Assembly: GCA_012845835.1 (NCBI GenBank)
Contig: JABAKD010000018.1
Span: 2,466,729 to 2,530,728 of the forward strand
DNA: 64,000 bases
DNA from: Undaria pinnatifida
Taxonomy: Eukaryota > Sar > Phaeophyceae > Laminariales > Alariaceae
Direction: 5' to 3'
Both the position numbers and the translations under genes were made by a program. Positions 1-10,301 of this stretch are shown here, one piece after another. Under the pieces are notes generated by a model, which saw only the letters and a list, made by a program, of their open reading frames with translations, had not been told where the DNA came from and did not search any database. The first letter of the stretch is position 1, and the number at the start of each line of letters is the position of its first letter.

Positions 1-440
1 GGTCCGAATCGAGGATTTTTGCTAGGGGACCGGTGCATTAGTCATACCGGAAACAAGCCAATGTTATAAGGCTTAGTGTGGGCAAGCTATAGGTTAACCT
101 TTCGCAAGTGGTCAAACGGACAAATACCTCGAACAAATGTCGTCGTCGGCAGGACCATGGGCGCTTTGGGTCGTGGGTTCGAGTCCCAAATCCACCATAA
201 TAAACGTCTTCAGATTTTCCCACATGTCGAACTTGATGAATACTCTCCCCGGTGTGCCCAGGAAATGAAACGGCTTGGATGCATTGACAGGTCCGCCGGT
301 GTGTCCGGACGACCTTCTATCCCGCCGTTTCAGGGGGGAAGAGCGTTATAAGGCTTAGTTTGGGAAAGCTATTGTTTAACCTTTTGCTAGTGGTCAAACG
401 GACTAATACCCCACTAATTCCTTAACACAGAACAGCGACA
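1..440. repeat. tRNA-like / SINE-like repeat, two partial copies
   Basis: Two copies of a similar module lie at about 65-125 and 348-410, each with the phrase AGTGGTCAAACGGAC, which resembles the A-box/D-loop of a Leu or Ser tRNA. The first is followed about 60 bases later (near 177-190) by GGTTCGAGTCC, a match to the pol III B box, and by an acceptor-like ATCCACCA. A partner for the acceptor stem is not visible, so this is not called an intact tRNA gene. A third relative without the B box lies near 61,390-61,440. Best reading: a tRNA-derived short interspersed element or a tRNA pseudogene. Confidence 0.35.
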
Positions 441-665
441 ATAAATGGTAAACGAAATCGTACGACCTGTAAGTACGAAATAGCACCGGAAACAGTCAAA
501 ATCAGCGACCATTCGTACGAAATCGTACCCGAAAGCGACACCTTACGAGTATGAAATTGTACCAGAAACGGTCAACGACAGCGACCTTTGGTGCGAGATC
601 GCACCGAGAACACTTAAACAGCGACCTTGCTGCGAGATCGTACAAGAAACATTCAAAAACCAACA
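435..665. repeat. degenerate ~40 bp tandem repeat with palindromic core
   Basis: About five diverged units of roughly 35-45 bp follow each other, each with a palindrome near its start and most ending in CAGCGACC. The clearest cores are GTACGAAATCGTAC at 515-528 and GGTGCGAGATCGCACC at 590-605. Between units the bases differ, but the two arms mostly still pair. No coding frame is convincing here. Confidence 0.6.
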
Positions 666-780
666 GCCTAATGCACCGGTTCCCTAGCCAAAATACTCAA
701 TTCGGCCCCCATGATGCACCGGTCCCCCGGGCACAAATCTCAGGTTCGGTCCCCTGATGCACGGGTCCCCTAACGCATTA
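666..780. repeat. degenerate ~44 bp tandem repeat (GATGCACCGGTCCCC)
   Basis: Three units carry ATGCACCGGTTCCC (near 671), GATGCACCGGTCCCC (near 713) and GATGCACGGGTCCCC (near 756). An inverted copy of the motif (AGGGGACCGGTGCATTA) is at about 23-40, so the first 780 bases are bracketed by the same motif in opposite orientations. No gene seen. Confidence 0.5.
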
Positions 781-1468
781 CAATATAACGTTGGAGATGT
801 CGGGCAGGGAAAAACCAGCGGTAAATTAGTAAGTAAGTGGTTGAAAATTGCATAATTTAGTTGTACACTACTGTATGTATCGTATACGCTCAAGGAGGGA
901 ATATACGAATATACGTGACCAGCATCGTCGCGCTGAAACATGCTCTACACACACTTGTACACGGGAGGTCATTTATCAGGCGAATACAAAAACAGATTAC
1001 TATCCTCGTACGGGAGAGCGAGGAGAAAGAAGGGAGGAGACAAGCGGAGACAGCCAACCACGTCAGGCGGGAAGAGCACGGCGGCTAGTAGGAGCGATGG
1101 GGCGATATAGAAGGATGTGCGTATCTTATCTACCTCCGACAGGCAGGTGGCGATCTAGATAATCTAGATCTCATCTAGGTAATCTATACCATCTATACTA
1201 CCTGCCTGGTGCATGCAGTCGATCCCTGAGTGTGACGCGCTCGCTATGAGATGTTGTGCCTGCAGGGTTCAGTATGCAAAGAGCATACGGATCCATACCC
1301 GGAAACACTTGGGCCAAACACTTATTTGCCCAGCGGCGCTGTAGACATAGATTTCATCATGGTCGCACGGCTGGGATATTCCACCCGGTAGCATTAAAGA
1401 CTTGAACTATGTATATAGACCATACAGAAAATTCTTGAAACGTCTTGATTACCAAGTGGAAAAGACTG
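781..1468. other. unassigned stretch with short palindrome
   Basis: No convincing gene. A near-perfect palindrome with 9 bp arms, GATCTAGAT-A-ATCTAGATC, is at 1,152-1,170. It lies inside the outer inverted pair AGGCAGGT/ACCTGCCT (about 1,141 and 1,201), which may mark a very small inverted-repeat element. Confidence 0.3.
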
Positions 1469-1702
1469 GTTCTGCGATAACGCCCCCCCCCCCCCCCTCC
1501 AAACCAGCATTATTCTTTAACGGGTGTTTTCATGGCTTCTCGATACACGAGGAATGGCTATGTAAAAAAATGTCTTCCCATACTTTTGTTTGTTGCGACG
1601 GAGGAGGGATGAAGGGGTATCGAACGATGGGTATCGGGGTGGCAAGAGGCACCGCATGTTGCAGGAGACCCACGGCCGGGAGCTGATTTATCGAAAAAAC
1701 GG
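1469..1702 (+). mobile_element. beta-family short element (poly-C type), diverged
   Basis: Begins with TTCTGCGATAACG followed by a run of 15 C (1,483-1,497), then a body shared with the copies near 3,781, 12,482, 37,377 and 40,265 (ACCAGC...TTCATGGC...CGATGGGTATCGGGGTGGC...GGCCGGGAGCTG). The right end with the complementary G tract is missing, so this copy is truncated or decayed. Confidence 0.55.
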
Positions 1703-1774
1703 CAACATCTTGTTAATCGAAAAGTTGAGAGACAACACGACCAGCATTTCTATACGCTAGGTAGGGCTAAATTT

Positions 1775-2010
1775 GGTACGATACTGATGCACCACGTTTT
1801 CTCTGGGGTTGCCCGTTTCGGGAGCTCAAGACATCTCCCAAAGTAGAGTGTTTTGCAGACAACTGAAACTGCTAACTAACGGCATGAAAAATCTCATGGC
1901 CTAGGTATACCACGAAAATTTTGTCAAAAACATCACCAAATTCGGACGATTTTGGGTTAAGGAGCCATTTCAGACGATAACTGCTACGTCTACCGTACGT
2001 AGAACGCGCC
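1775..2010 (+). mobile_element. alpha-family short inverted-end element, diverged
   Basis: Matches the alpha body: GCACCACGTTTTC, a GGGAGCTCAAGACATCTCCC segment, CATGGCCTAGGTA, CGACGATTTTGGGTTAAGGAG. Both ends are degraded. See 41,103-41,377 for the best-preserved copy and a description of the family. Confidence 0.6.
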
Positions 2011-2106
2011 CCTACAACTAGTGTGCAGTCGTAAAGGTATCCGAAGAACCGGTAGATCTATCACTTGGCGCGAGCTTGACGAGCACAAACCGGGGCCAGA
2101 CCTATT

Positions 2107-2384
2107 GCTACGATAGGGATGCACCGAAACTTTCTTTCGGAGATGTTCCTCAACTTGAGAGCTTAATAACCTCCGCCCGAAAAAACTGAGTTGAATGAAA
2201 ACAACTGCTCGTACCTGATGAAAAGTAAGTCCCGTTTCATGGCTTAGGTGTAAACAACGAGAAGATTCAGGCCGAAGAAAAAGGTGTCTCTCCCACAATT
2301 TAGGGGTTGGGATCCCCGTCATTCAGAAAAAAAAAAATGGCAAAAAACTGCTACTATTACTACCTCGCTATCGTGGCACTCGTC
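2107..2384 (+). mobile_element. alpha-family short inverted-end element
   Basis: Starts GCTACGATAGGGATGCACC and ends CTACCTCGCTATCGTGGCACTCGTC, with the family body between them (GAGATGTTCCTCAA, CGTCATTCAGAAA). The ends are recognisable inverted repeats of each other. Confidence 0.65.
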
Positions 2385-2499
2385 GGCACAACAAGTGTTT
2401 GTTGTTTGGCCCATAAAAGCGCGAAACCCTCACACCGCAGGATGACTCCAATAAAAAAACGAAGATGCATACTTTTCCGTCCGTTTCGAGTCATTCTAC

Positions 2500-2524
2500 G
2501 GTGGTGGTGGTGGTGGTGGTGGTA
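2500..2524 (+). repeat. (GGT)8 microsatellite
   Basis: Eight uninterrupted GGT triplets lying between two alpha-family copies. Confidence 0.9.
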
Positions 2525-2576
2525 TTTGTCAGGATGTTTGCAGTGCAAGAACGACTCTATCAATAGGATACTTGAG

Positions 2577-2830
2577 GCATGCTACGATAGAGGTTTATCA
2601 CTTTTCGTCTGAAATGTTTTCCTAATGGCGGGACTTCTTGACGAAAAATCGTCGGAAATAAACCATAAATTTTTGCATGATTCTCGTTTTGTACCTATCA
2701 TTCCATGCTTGGGAGTTTTCATCCGGCGGCAGTTTTGTTGTTCCCCAAATCAGTCTTTGGGGGAGGTCTTAAGCTCACAAATTGAAAATCCTCAAAAAGA
2801 ACGTGGTGCACCTCTATCGTAGCACGGGTC
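2577..2830 (-). mobile_element. alpha-family short inverted-end element
   Basis: Well-preserved copy in reverse orientation: GCATGCTACGATAGAGG at the left, GCACCTCTATCGTAGCACG at the right, with the body TCGTCTGAAATG...AAAATCGTCGGAAAT...GGGGGAGGTCTTAAGCTC between. Confidence 0.75.
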
Positions 2831-3149
2831 ATTGGGATTTTGTATTATATGGAAAGAAAGGCGGTTTACGGGGATACAAAACCGTCAGTACAGGCAGCTT
2901 CGACGCCTGTGCTAGATTGATTCACTCTGCTTTTGCTCTACCCCAACCTCAGCTCAGCGCTAGCTACTGCATGATCTACTGCTGCGGCGCTGCCAAGTTT
3001 TCGGACGGGTTATGAGGACCGGCCCCCAACTTTTCTTTGAAATAATTCGCCCGTCTCGAGACCAGACTCACCCGGCGGTATCTCCTCAAATACAGTACCC
3101 CTTGCCATCCCCCCGTTCACATCCTTTCTTTGGAAGAAAGGAAATATAA

Positions 3150-3251
3150 ATGAATTATATACTTTTCATGGCATCCTTCCTCGTGTCGAGCGGCCATGAA
3201 ACGTTCTTTAAAGAAAATCGTTGTTTTTTTATAGGGGGGGGGGGGGGGGGG
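3150..3251 (-). mobile_element. beta-family fragment ending in poly-G
   Basis: Reverse-orientation left part of the beta element (CATGGCATCCTTCCTCGTGTCGAGC, then GAAAATCGTTG) running into an 18-base G tract at 3,234-3,251. The remainder is absent. The 213-residue open frame over 3,150-3,791 starts inside this repeat and has no recognisable domain, so it is not called a gene. Confidence 0.55.
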
Positions 3252-3780
3252 CATACTCATTGGTTGAACTTGACTTACGTAATCGCTTGGTCATTTACCA
3301 TGCCCAGCATCCATTTCGAGACGGGACAAAGCGCTGGTTTTACGGGAGGGGGGGATCTTAGAATCAGTCTTTCGTACACCCTGTGTACCCTCTACCTTTT
3401 CCTCGAACAAGGGGTAAGCTCTACCGTGAAGTGGACCAAGGCCATACGTACCTCTTGTTATTCACTGCTGTCCATAAGGGACTCCGTGAGCTACGATCAT
3501 ACAGGTATGCATGTAGCCCTTATTATCTTGGTGAACGTAATAATGTTCCGAAAGACAGGGATCATTAAAACCCAATCTCGTATGAATGACGCTCATTGTG
3601 TTGTCTGTTGGCGACCAAAACGTTTGTTATACCTAGGTAGACCCAAAACGCGATCTGCCCCTCGGGGGTGTTGTGCCCTTGCATCATTTTTCGAAACCAG
3701 CTTTACTGTGGAAGGGGATAGAGGTCCTCAAGGGAGGAGGTTCAGAAGGCAAAGGGTGATGCCACCTCTCTACCGTCCGA

Positions 3781-4017
3781 TTCTACGGTAGCCCCCCCCT
3801 GAAGCCAGCGAGTTTCTTCGACGAACATTTCGTGGCTGCTCGATATGAGGAAGGATGCTATGAAGGGTATATCTTCACATATGTTCTTGTTCGCGAGAAG
3901 AACTATCGACCGATGACATCGGGGTGGCGAAGGGCACCGTATTGAGGGATATACGGCCGTGAGCTGGTTCCAAGACCGGCGATTTCGTCAAAGAAAAACT
4001 TGGCGGGGGACGTAGAA
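3781..4017 (+). mobile_element. beta-family short element, near complete
   Basis: A 237 bp element starting TTCTACGGTAGCCCCCC and ending GGCGGGGGACGTAGAA, so its ends are inverted repeats rich in a C/G tract. The body contains AACATTTCGTGGCTGCTCG, ACATCGGGGTGGCGAAGGG, TACGGCCGTGAGCTGG and GGCGATTTCGTCAAAGAAAA. Related copies: 1,469, 9,750 (reverse), 12,482, 37,377 and 40,265. Non-coding; a MITE-like non-autonomous DNA element is the likeliest reading. Confidence 0.65.
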
Positions 4018-4273
4018 TGGCTACACCCTAGACCGCATCCTGTCCACCTTAGACCCACACGCGCACGAGAAGTGACTGCTGTAACCTCGCTGACAAACAC
4101 AATCTTTAGAGGCGATCGCACGGCGCAGCGTATCGAGAACCATTTCGTGCTTTTTTTGAAGCAGATTAATAACATCGCGCTAAACAACAAACGACCACGG
4201 AAGCGTAATAGGCCTGCAGAGAGCAGCGGGGGGAAGGCGGGGGTCACCCGCGCGTGTAACCCCGAGCCACAAC

Positions 4274-4520
4274 GCATGATACGATCGAGGTGCACAACGT
4301 TTTTGCTGAGGTTCCTCAATTCGGGAGCCTGAGACATCCCCGAAACCCCTGGGTTGGAGAAAAACTAGCCTAACACCGGATGCAGAACCCATGGCCTAGG
4401 TACACGACGAGAATCATGCTCGAACAAAAATGTCGTATTTCCGACAATTTTTGGTTAAGGAGTCCCATCACTCAGAAACCGTTTCAGACGAAAGGCGCTA
4501 CCTAAATCAGAGCATGCGTT
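4274..4520 (+). mobile_element. alpha-family short inverted-end element
   Basis: Left end GCATGATACGATCGAGGTGC, right end CTACCTAAATCAGAGCATGCGTT, with family body motifs GAGGTTCCTCAATTCGGGAGC and CCCATGGCCTAGGTACACGACG between them. Confidence 0.7.
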
Positions 4521-5079
4521 CCACGGCAAAACCAGGCGCCAAAAACGACATTTATTTCCCCCCTACCGTAGTCTGGGTGGGTGTATAAAGCGGTATGGGT
4601 GCACTGATTTTTTTTCCAATACGCCCCACCAATTAAAAAGCTCACTGTCCCACCCCAACCCCGAATTTTGATGCAAACGGGCGCGCAATCGCATGGTCAA
4701 TCGCACGCCTTGGGCATAAACACGAAGAAAAGTTTTCGAAAAAACAAAACCGACGTTCCACCGATAGTATATCAAGACACCGGTCGTCATTCAGAGAACA
4801 AAAACAAACCAAAATGCGATACCTTCTATCGTAGCAGGCGTCAACGTTACACTGCTGCTTGGTCAGGTCGGCGGGCGCACGTTACACGTTGAAAGTAGGG
4901 CCTTCTCTTCGTTTTGTTGACGCTCGTATCGCTTGATAAAAGGCTCGTATCTATAGATACCCCATGCCTTGTAAAAACAACGATATTTTGTGCACAATTA
5001 AAGCGTTAACATGGTGACCGAAAACCCACATGGCCGAGTCATCCCGCGCCGGGGGTGCAGCGCGGAAAGAAGCTTTTAA

Positions 5080-5250
5080 GCGCCTAACATGAGCAACGTG
5101 CTCAATATCTCACCCGAAACAACACTGTGAAGAAGGCATTCGTTTCGCGCAACCCGACCATGTTTCTAATGCCCTATTCCTAAAACAAGTCATGTTCGCG
5201 AAATGTTCCGTGCTTGCTTGGGGAGCTCAATCGGTCAGAAGCGTTTCGCC
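5080..5250. repeat. dispersed repeat (CTCAATATCTCACCC family)
   Basis: The phrase CTCAATATCTCACCC...GCATTCGTTTCGCGCAACCCGACCA recurs near 8,935-9,010 and, reversed, near 36,920-37,000. Parts recur near 14,600-14,640 and 14,925-14,990. Function unknown. Confidence 0.5.
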
Positions 5251-5280
5251 CAAGCAGTGTAACACCGGTTCGCCTAAGCA

Positions 5281-5395
5281 GTGCCCCCTTCCCCCCACCC
5301 CCATCGCCCCGCCCCCTCACCCCCCCTCCCCCCCTTCGGCCCCCCTCCCCCCCCCCCTCCCCCCTCCCGCTAACCCCGCCCCCCCCCCCGACTGT
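5281..5395. repeat. C-rich pyrimidine tract
   Basis: About 110 bases that are almost only C with scattered T, G and A (CCCCCTCCC patterns). It adjoins the 3' end of the LINE remnant that runs leftward from 6,425. The proline-rich frames read through it are composition artefacts. Confidence 0.85.
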
Positions 5396-6425
5396 TTGGA
5401 GATTCCGACGGTGGATGACGCTGCCGCGGCCATTACGTGTCGCTCTGCAGCTCTGCAGCGCTCCGCCGCATGCCATTTCTGCATGAATAACTCATCTCCC
5501 TCCTCTACCCGTCGAAACCATCTGCCGGCCTTCTGACCAGCCTTTCGCCACTGTTCGAACTTTCTTCATAAGACCGACATAGCCTCTTTCAGGTGCACCA
5601 TCTAGTCCTTCTCCTTCCTCCCTTAGTAGCTCTTGCCCCCACCAAGCTCCCCCAACAGCACCCTCTGTGGCTGACGTTCCCCCCCGTACGTGACACGAAT
5701 CCCGCAAATAATATCCTCTGTTTGCGCGCTATCGCCTCTATGCTCTCGGAAGCTGTCTTGGCAACAGGGCGTACGATAGGGTGTGGTCGTCGCGCTTCGG
5801 TCTCCGCCTTCCGTCGCTTCGGAGGAGCATGAAATGGTGACCAGTCGTAGCCTGTTATAGTCAGGCTTGTTCGGGCTCCACGTCATGCAACCGTAGAGTA
5901 GTGTCTTCATCACCTCGGGTTTAAGCAACCGCACCTTCAACCGTGAGCGTAAACCCGGGCGATCACAGGTTTCCATGTTGCACCGCTGGAAGCACGCCCA
6001 GGCCTGCTGAAGACGCCGCATTATTTCAATGATAAGTTCCTTGTCTGATGCGGTGATAGCCGCGCCCAAGTACACTAACTCGATAGTTTGTTTGTATAGG
6101 CACTGATTGTGAATGACACCTTCCCCCCGCCTTTGGTTCGCAGGCAAATGATATCTGTTTTCGCCTCAGAGCCCGTAGCCCGATCGCCGAGCACGCAATC
6201 ACAATTTTAATCATCATCCCCTTCAGCCCTTCTGACGATAGCGATACGATGCCCGCATCGTCAGCGTACAGCATACCCCACAATCTCTGCACCTCCTCCT
6301 CCTCCCCCCCCAGCCCGTCGACGTTGCCCTTGGCGTGAAGTGCCCTTCTCGCTTTTCTCCTTCTTTCGTTAGAGCTGCACCGTGTTGTCCGTGGTGACTG
6401 CATTATTGTCACTGACATGTGTCAC
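5396..6425 (-). pseudogene. LINE-type reverse transcriptase remnant
   Basis: Two overlapping minus-strand frames (6,418-6,026 and 6,147-5,623) carry a LINE-like reverse transcriptase C-terminal half. The first contains GMLYADDAGIVS, the catalytic YADD box of the palm. The second continues with VYLGAAITAS (expected YLG motif), MRRLQQAWACFQRC, LKVRLLKPEVMKTLLYGCMTW and a downstream tail that can be followed in shifted frames to about 5,396 (KDWMVHLKEAM, KWHAAERC). The frames are offset near 6,130, with further breaks around 5,640-5,850. Upstream palm motifs are absent, as in 5'-truncated LINE copies. The same element family is at 43,690-45,580. Confidence 0.75.
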
Positions 6426-6559
6426 CTCTGATATGCTCGTCGGGGTTGCAACAATCACTATTAGTTCACCCAATATTAGTTATCGGGTGTGAGGTAATCG
6501 TATATAGAGTTGCTCAACGGGGGGAGGGGGGGGGCTCACCTCAGTAAAAAATCAAGGGT

Positions 6560-6815
6560 ACACCTCTACCGCAGCATGTTTGCGACACTCACTACACTGT
6601 AGAGGTGTGGAACACCATTTTCCTTCTGAGGGTGGTGGAGGCTTTAGGAGCTCCACATACCCCGCTCAGGCAAACAGCTGTTATCATTAACCTGAACGGG
6701 CAACCCGACGAGCAAACCCATGGCCTACAGGCACACGAAAGTTGCCAGTTTGCTGAGCAACAATGACAAATTCCGGCAATTTTTGGTCAAGTGGCCCCGT
6801 TATTACGAAACGACC
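6560..6815. repeat. diverged alpha-family sequence
   Basis: Weak matches to alpha ends and body: ACCTCTACCGCAGCATG at about 6,561, TGTAGAGGTGTGGAACACC at about 6,599, and GACAAATTCCGGCAATTTTTGGTCAAG near 6,765. Probably one or two decayed copies. Confidence 0.4.
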
Positions 6816-6819
6816 ACGG

Positions 6820-7080
6820 CTACGAGGGAGGGGGTACCCCTATTTTCAACATCGGGTTAGAGCTACTCGCACGAGTGACTATATACCTCACGGACAAAAC
6901 CACTTAGGGTTGTTTTGTTTTTGGGAAGCATAGCTTACTATTCCATCGCGGAGTCATCTCGCAAATTTGGCAACCACAAAAGTTTAATATACCGCAGAGG
7001 AACACGAGGGCCACTCGCGCTAGTGACTCCCGATTCACTGCAAAATAAAAGTCCCCAAAAAGGAATTCCCCTGTCGTAGC
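6820..7080 (+). mobile_element. gamma-family short inverted-end element
   Basis: A 261 bp element starting CTACGAGGGAGGGGGTACCCC and ending GGAATTCCCCTGTCGTAG, so the ends are inverted repeats. The body has two near-palindromes of the CACTCGCGCGAGTG type (CTCGCACGAGTGA at about 6,867 and CCACTCGCGCTAGTGA near 7,010) and the tail CACTGCAAAATAAAAGTCCCCAAAA. Other copies: 11,815, 20,818, 34,233, 58,756; partial near 21,640, 33,520, 38,150 and 39,540. Non-coding. Confidence 0.6.
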
Positions 7081-7099
7081 CTTGATCAAAAACAATATG

Positions 7100-7650
7100 C
7101 CAAAAAGTGATACCTCTACTGTACATAGCACGCGTCTTTCATTTATTGTATGATGCTCGTGTCGGCGACGTGTTGGGCTCGCTTCCACGTGAGCTTACCA
7201 GCCCAGAGCTCTATCAATTGGTGTACGTGGTCTCCACCTGCGTGGGATTCCGCTATTTATCCGTGTTTCACCCCAACAATATCCAAGACAGAGATGTTGG
7301 AAGGGAAGTGTGGGTTCTAGATGCGCCACCGGTAGTAGACGTTGCGGGGACGCGATGATGCGACAATGTACAAGTGGGGCGTGCCAGGGTGCCTCCAAGC
7401 CTTCTGTCGCGCATTTTTTCCCCTACCGAGTGCACACAGCGTGTCGTAAACGGGCCGGTCTATAAAAAATGCTCAGGCACACATCGGTATATGTCATGTA
7501 TTGCGAGCCCCCAGAATACGTCTGGAGTTCCTTCAATCATAGATTATCGCTGTCGACGACGTACGTGTGGATACTTGCCAGGTTTGACCCCATTTTGTGG
7601 CCCCGTAAAACTTGTCCTGACTGTAATTCCAAGTAACACCAGAGCCACAG
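7100..7650. other. no recognised gene
   Basis: Open frames of 67-112 codons overlap on both strands and none shows a domain, signal peptide or membrane pattern. A run of 18 G at 7,651-7,668 closes the stretch. Confidence 0.3.
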
Positions 7651-7695
7651 TGGGGGGGGGGGGGGGGGTCACATTCGGGGCCCGCTTTGGTAGTG

Positions 7696-7956
7696 GACGC
7701 GTGCTACGATAGAGGTGCTTGCACCATTTCGTTTCTGAGGTTTTCTTAATTCGGGAGCTTTAAGACCTCTCCCTGAAACCGATTTTTGGAGGAAAGTATA
7801 ACCTCTACATACCGGATAAACAATTAAATGGTCAAGGTACAAAACGAAAATATTCGAAAAAAAATGGGGTGTATTTTCCAACGGTTTTGGGTTAAGGCGC
7901 CCGGCCATTCAGCAAAAAAATTGGCAAGAAATGTTACCTATCTCGTAGCATGTGTC
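7696..7956 (+). mobile_element. alpha-family short inverted-end element
   Basis: Left end GACGCGTGCTACGATAGAGG is the consensus terminus. The right end is the weaker TCTCGTAGCATGTGTC. Body motifs GAGGTTTTCTTAATTCGGGAGC and ACGGTTTTGGGTTAAGG are present. Confidence 0.75.
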
Positions 7957-8103
7957 AGAGGCCGGGGGTCACTCGCGCGAGTAGCCATGTTCTGTCCCTT
8001 GCGGTCTTAGGCCTTCGTGCCGTGGTTTATTTTGCGATATGAACCCGCAAGGGCATGCTTGGATATAGGCTACCCCGAAAGCATGGCCCACATTACTTTC
8101 ATG

Positions 8104-8368
8104 GACGCGAGCTACGGCTGAGGTATACCTTTTTTTGGCTTTTTTGTTTTCTGAACGACGGGGCTCCTCAACCAAAATCCCGTCGGAAGCAGGCCATATT
8201 TTTTTCAAGACTTTGGTTGTGTACCTAGACCATGGTACGGTTCATCAACGGTATTAGTTTTGTTTTTCACCAAACAAACCCGTCTGTGGGTTGAGGATGA
8301 CATGCCTTGACTTCTCACATCGAGGAGCCTTAGGAAAAAAGTGGTGCACCTCTCTCGTAGCATGCGTA
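8104..8368 (-). mobile_element. alpha-family short inverted-end element, reverse
   Basis: Left end GACGCGAGCTACGGCTGAGG, right end GTGCACCTCTCTCGTAGCATGCGT, with the reverse body GAACGACGGGGCTCCTCAACC between them. Confidence 0.65.
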
Positions 8369-8679
8369 TTTGTCCGTGAGATACGTAATCACGCGTGCGT
8401 GTGGCTCCAACCCTACCACCGTGGGTTTGGTCGTAACGCCCCTTCCCCCCCCCCACAACGTGGGTGAGGTTCTAAAAGGGTTAGCTTAAAGCCTTTGGGG
8501 CCTTGGAAGAAAAACATTGTCGAACACACGTCCGATCTTCACGATATGGAGGCGTCGGCGACACGAAGCATGCCGCGGGCTATCGCGGTAACGATCTGAT
8601 GCATGTGTCCGACCTGCGGGAAACGTTCGACACAAAAGCCTGCAAAGTATGGTAATGGTGCACTCTCTCATGGCGCACG

Positions 8680-8880
8680 TGCTGCGCGACTGAGAGAGGT
8701 AGCACGTTTCGTTTGACGGGCGGCTCCCTAAATTGAAACCGTCGGAAATTTGTTTTGCAAGATTCTCGCCTTCTACCCTTGGCCGTGGGATCTCTTCATC
8801 CGCGATAATGCAGGTCTATTTTCGTCCAAATCAGTGTTGTGGGTTAAGAAGGACATGTCTTAGACCCCTCCAAAAGTGAG
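8680..8880 (-). mobile_element. alpha-family fragment
   Basis: Matches the reverse body (GACGGGCGGCTCCC, ACCGTCGGAAATTTG, TGGCCGTGGGATCTCTTCATCCG) but the right end is replaced by the CTCAATATCTCACCC-family repeat that starts near 8,890. Confidence 0.5.
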
Positions 8881-9749
8881 GAAGCCCCCAGGTAGGGGCG
8901 CAGCATCTCCGTCCCTGAGCTCCTACCATCAGGAACTCAATATCTCACCCCATACTACATGACTATGAAAGATTCGTTCGTTTCGCACAACCCGACCAAG
9001 TTTCTGCATGCCTTGGTTTGTCCCAAAAGACAACATAATCGTGAAACTACTCGACTAATGATCATCACCGCATTTCCTCGATTTGAGAAGCTCAATCGCC
9101 CAGGGACGCTTAGGCCCAAAACCTTTAACCCCTACCGTGGGGTGACTCTTCGATAAAGACACCAACACACGCGGTCGGCTCGAGTCTGGGGTGAGTAGCG
9201 GGTCAGCACGCGCGCGGCTTCTTAATGGGGCGTGGCTAGGTCGACCCCGGACCGACCCCACGGTCGAGAAGTGGCACAAAGTGCGAAAACAAACTGGGAA
9301 AGGACGACCTAACGACAGCAGGACGCGAGGACTTACGGTACCAGCTAGCCGCTTACGGTATCAGCTAGCCGACACCTGCGCCCCACTAGTCGTTGCGAAA
9401 GGGGGTGCAGTGGGCGAAGTGGCCCGTTCGATGAGCGTCGAAAAGTAATATCACGCGTCTCGGGTTTGTTTTCCCCCGACGGCCCTCCCTGGAGAATATC
9501 CATTTTTTTACCCGAAAACACGAAATCTTGACAAGCAAGCGCTGTCCCCTCAACATCGATCGACAACCCCATGGGCAAGGTGTACAACTAATAATCTACC
9601 TAGTACGTAGTAGAGTTGAAAGCACAAACGTGATTGAGTCTTTCCGCGGTATAGCGCCCGCCCCTCACGCCAACTTTTAGTTAACGAAGTTGCCGGTTTT
9701 TGACACCAGCTGCGGGCCTTATCTATTTCCTGCGGCACGGTGCCCCCTG

Positions 9750-9917
9750 CCGCCCCGCAGTCACCGTTCGATGGTCCTTTGCAAAGAAGGATATCTGTAT
9801 ATGAAGATATTTTTCGTAGCATCCTTGTTCGTATCGAGCAGGCATGGTTGATGATGAAACATTCGTGGAAGAAAATCGCTGGTTTCGAGGAAGGGGGGCA
9901 GGAGTATCGTAGAATCG
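9750..9917 (-). mobile_element. beta-family element, reverse, partial
   Basis: Reverse copy: GAAGGATATC...CGTAGCATCCTTGTTCGTATCGAGC...GAAAATCGCTGGTTTCGAGGAAGGGGGGCAGGAGTATCGTAGAA. The G-rich end and the TAGAA terminus are recognisable. Confidence 0.45.
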
Positions 9918-10185
9918 GTCGATTCCAAAGATAATCGGTAGTTGCCCAGTTGAGAAGCCCGTCGTACCGATACCGTTCGGGCCGAAAACCTGCCATCACT
10001 TCAACCGCAGAATGCACCAGTGAGCTGTTTAAGCGCGCGCCGGATGGTGATGCTCGTCGTCGTGCTGTTGGACGCTCATCAGCACGGCGCATCGTCGTGC
10101 TGTTGGACCCTCATCTGCACGGCGCATGACGCATGATGGGAGGAGTGAATAGTATCATTATCGTGCCCTTGTTGCTGTAAAAACG

Positions 10186-10300
10186 CATGCTACGACGGTA
10201 GAGGCGAACCGTTATTTTTCCGCGAGCCTCTATAATTGAGGAAAAAACTCTACATCCCCACCTTAAAAACAGTTTTGAGAAAAAAAAAAAAAATCAACCC
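10186..10300 (+). mobile_element. alpha-family fragment
   Basis: Begins GCATGCTACGACGGTAGAGGCG and runs into a poly-A stretch near 10,281. It is immediately followed by a second, more complete copy, so one alpha element seems to have landed next to or inside another. Confidence 0.45.
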
Positions 10301-10301
10301 G

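Noticed and set aside
3150-3791. 213-codon plus-strand ORF
   Set aside because: It begins inside a beta-family fragment, crosses an 18-base G run and has no domain or conserved motif.
5180-5536. Proline-rich and glycine-rich ORFs
   Set aside because: They read through a pure C-rich tract at the end of a LINE remnant.
9550-10092. 180-codon minus-strand ORF
   Set aside because: Overlaps a reverse beta-family copy; composition and lack of motifs suggest chance.
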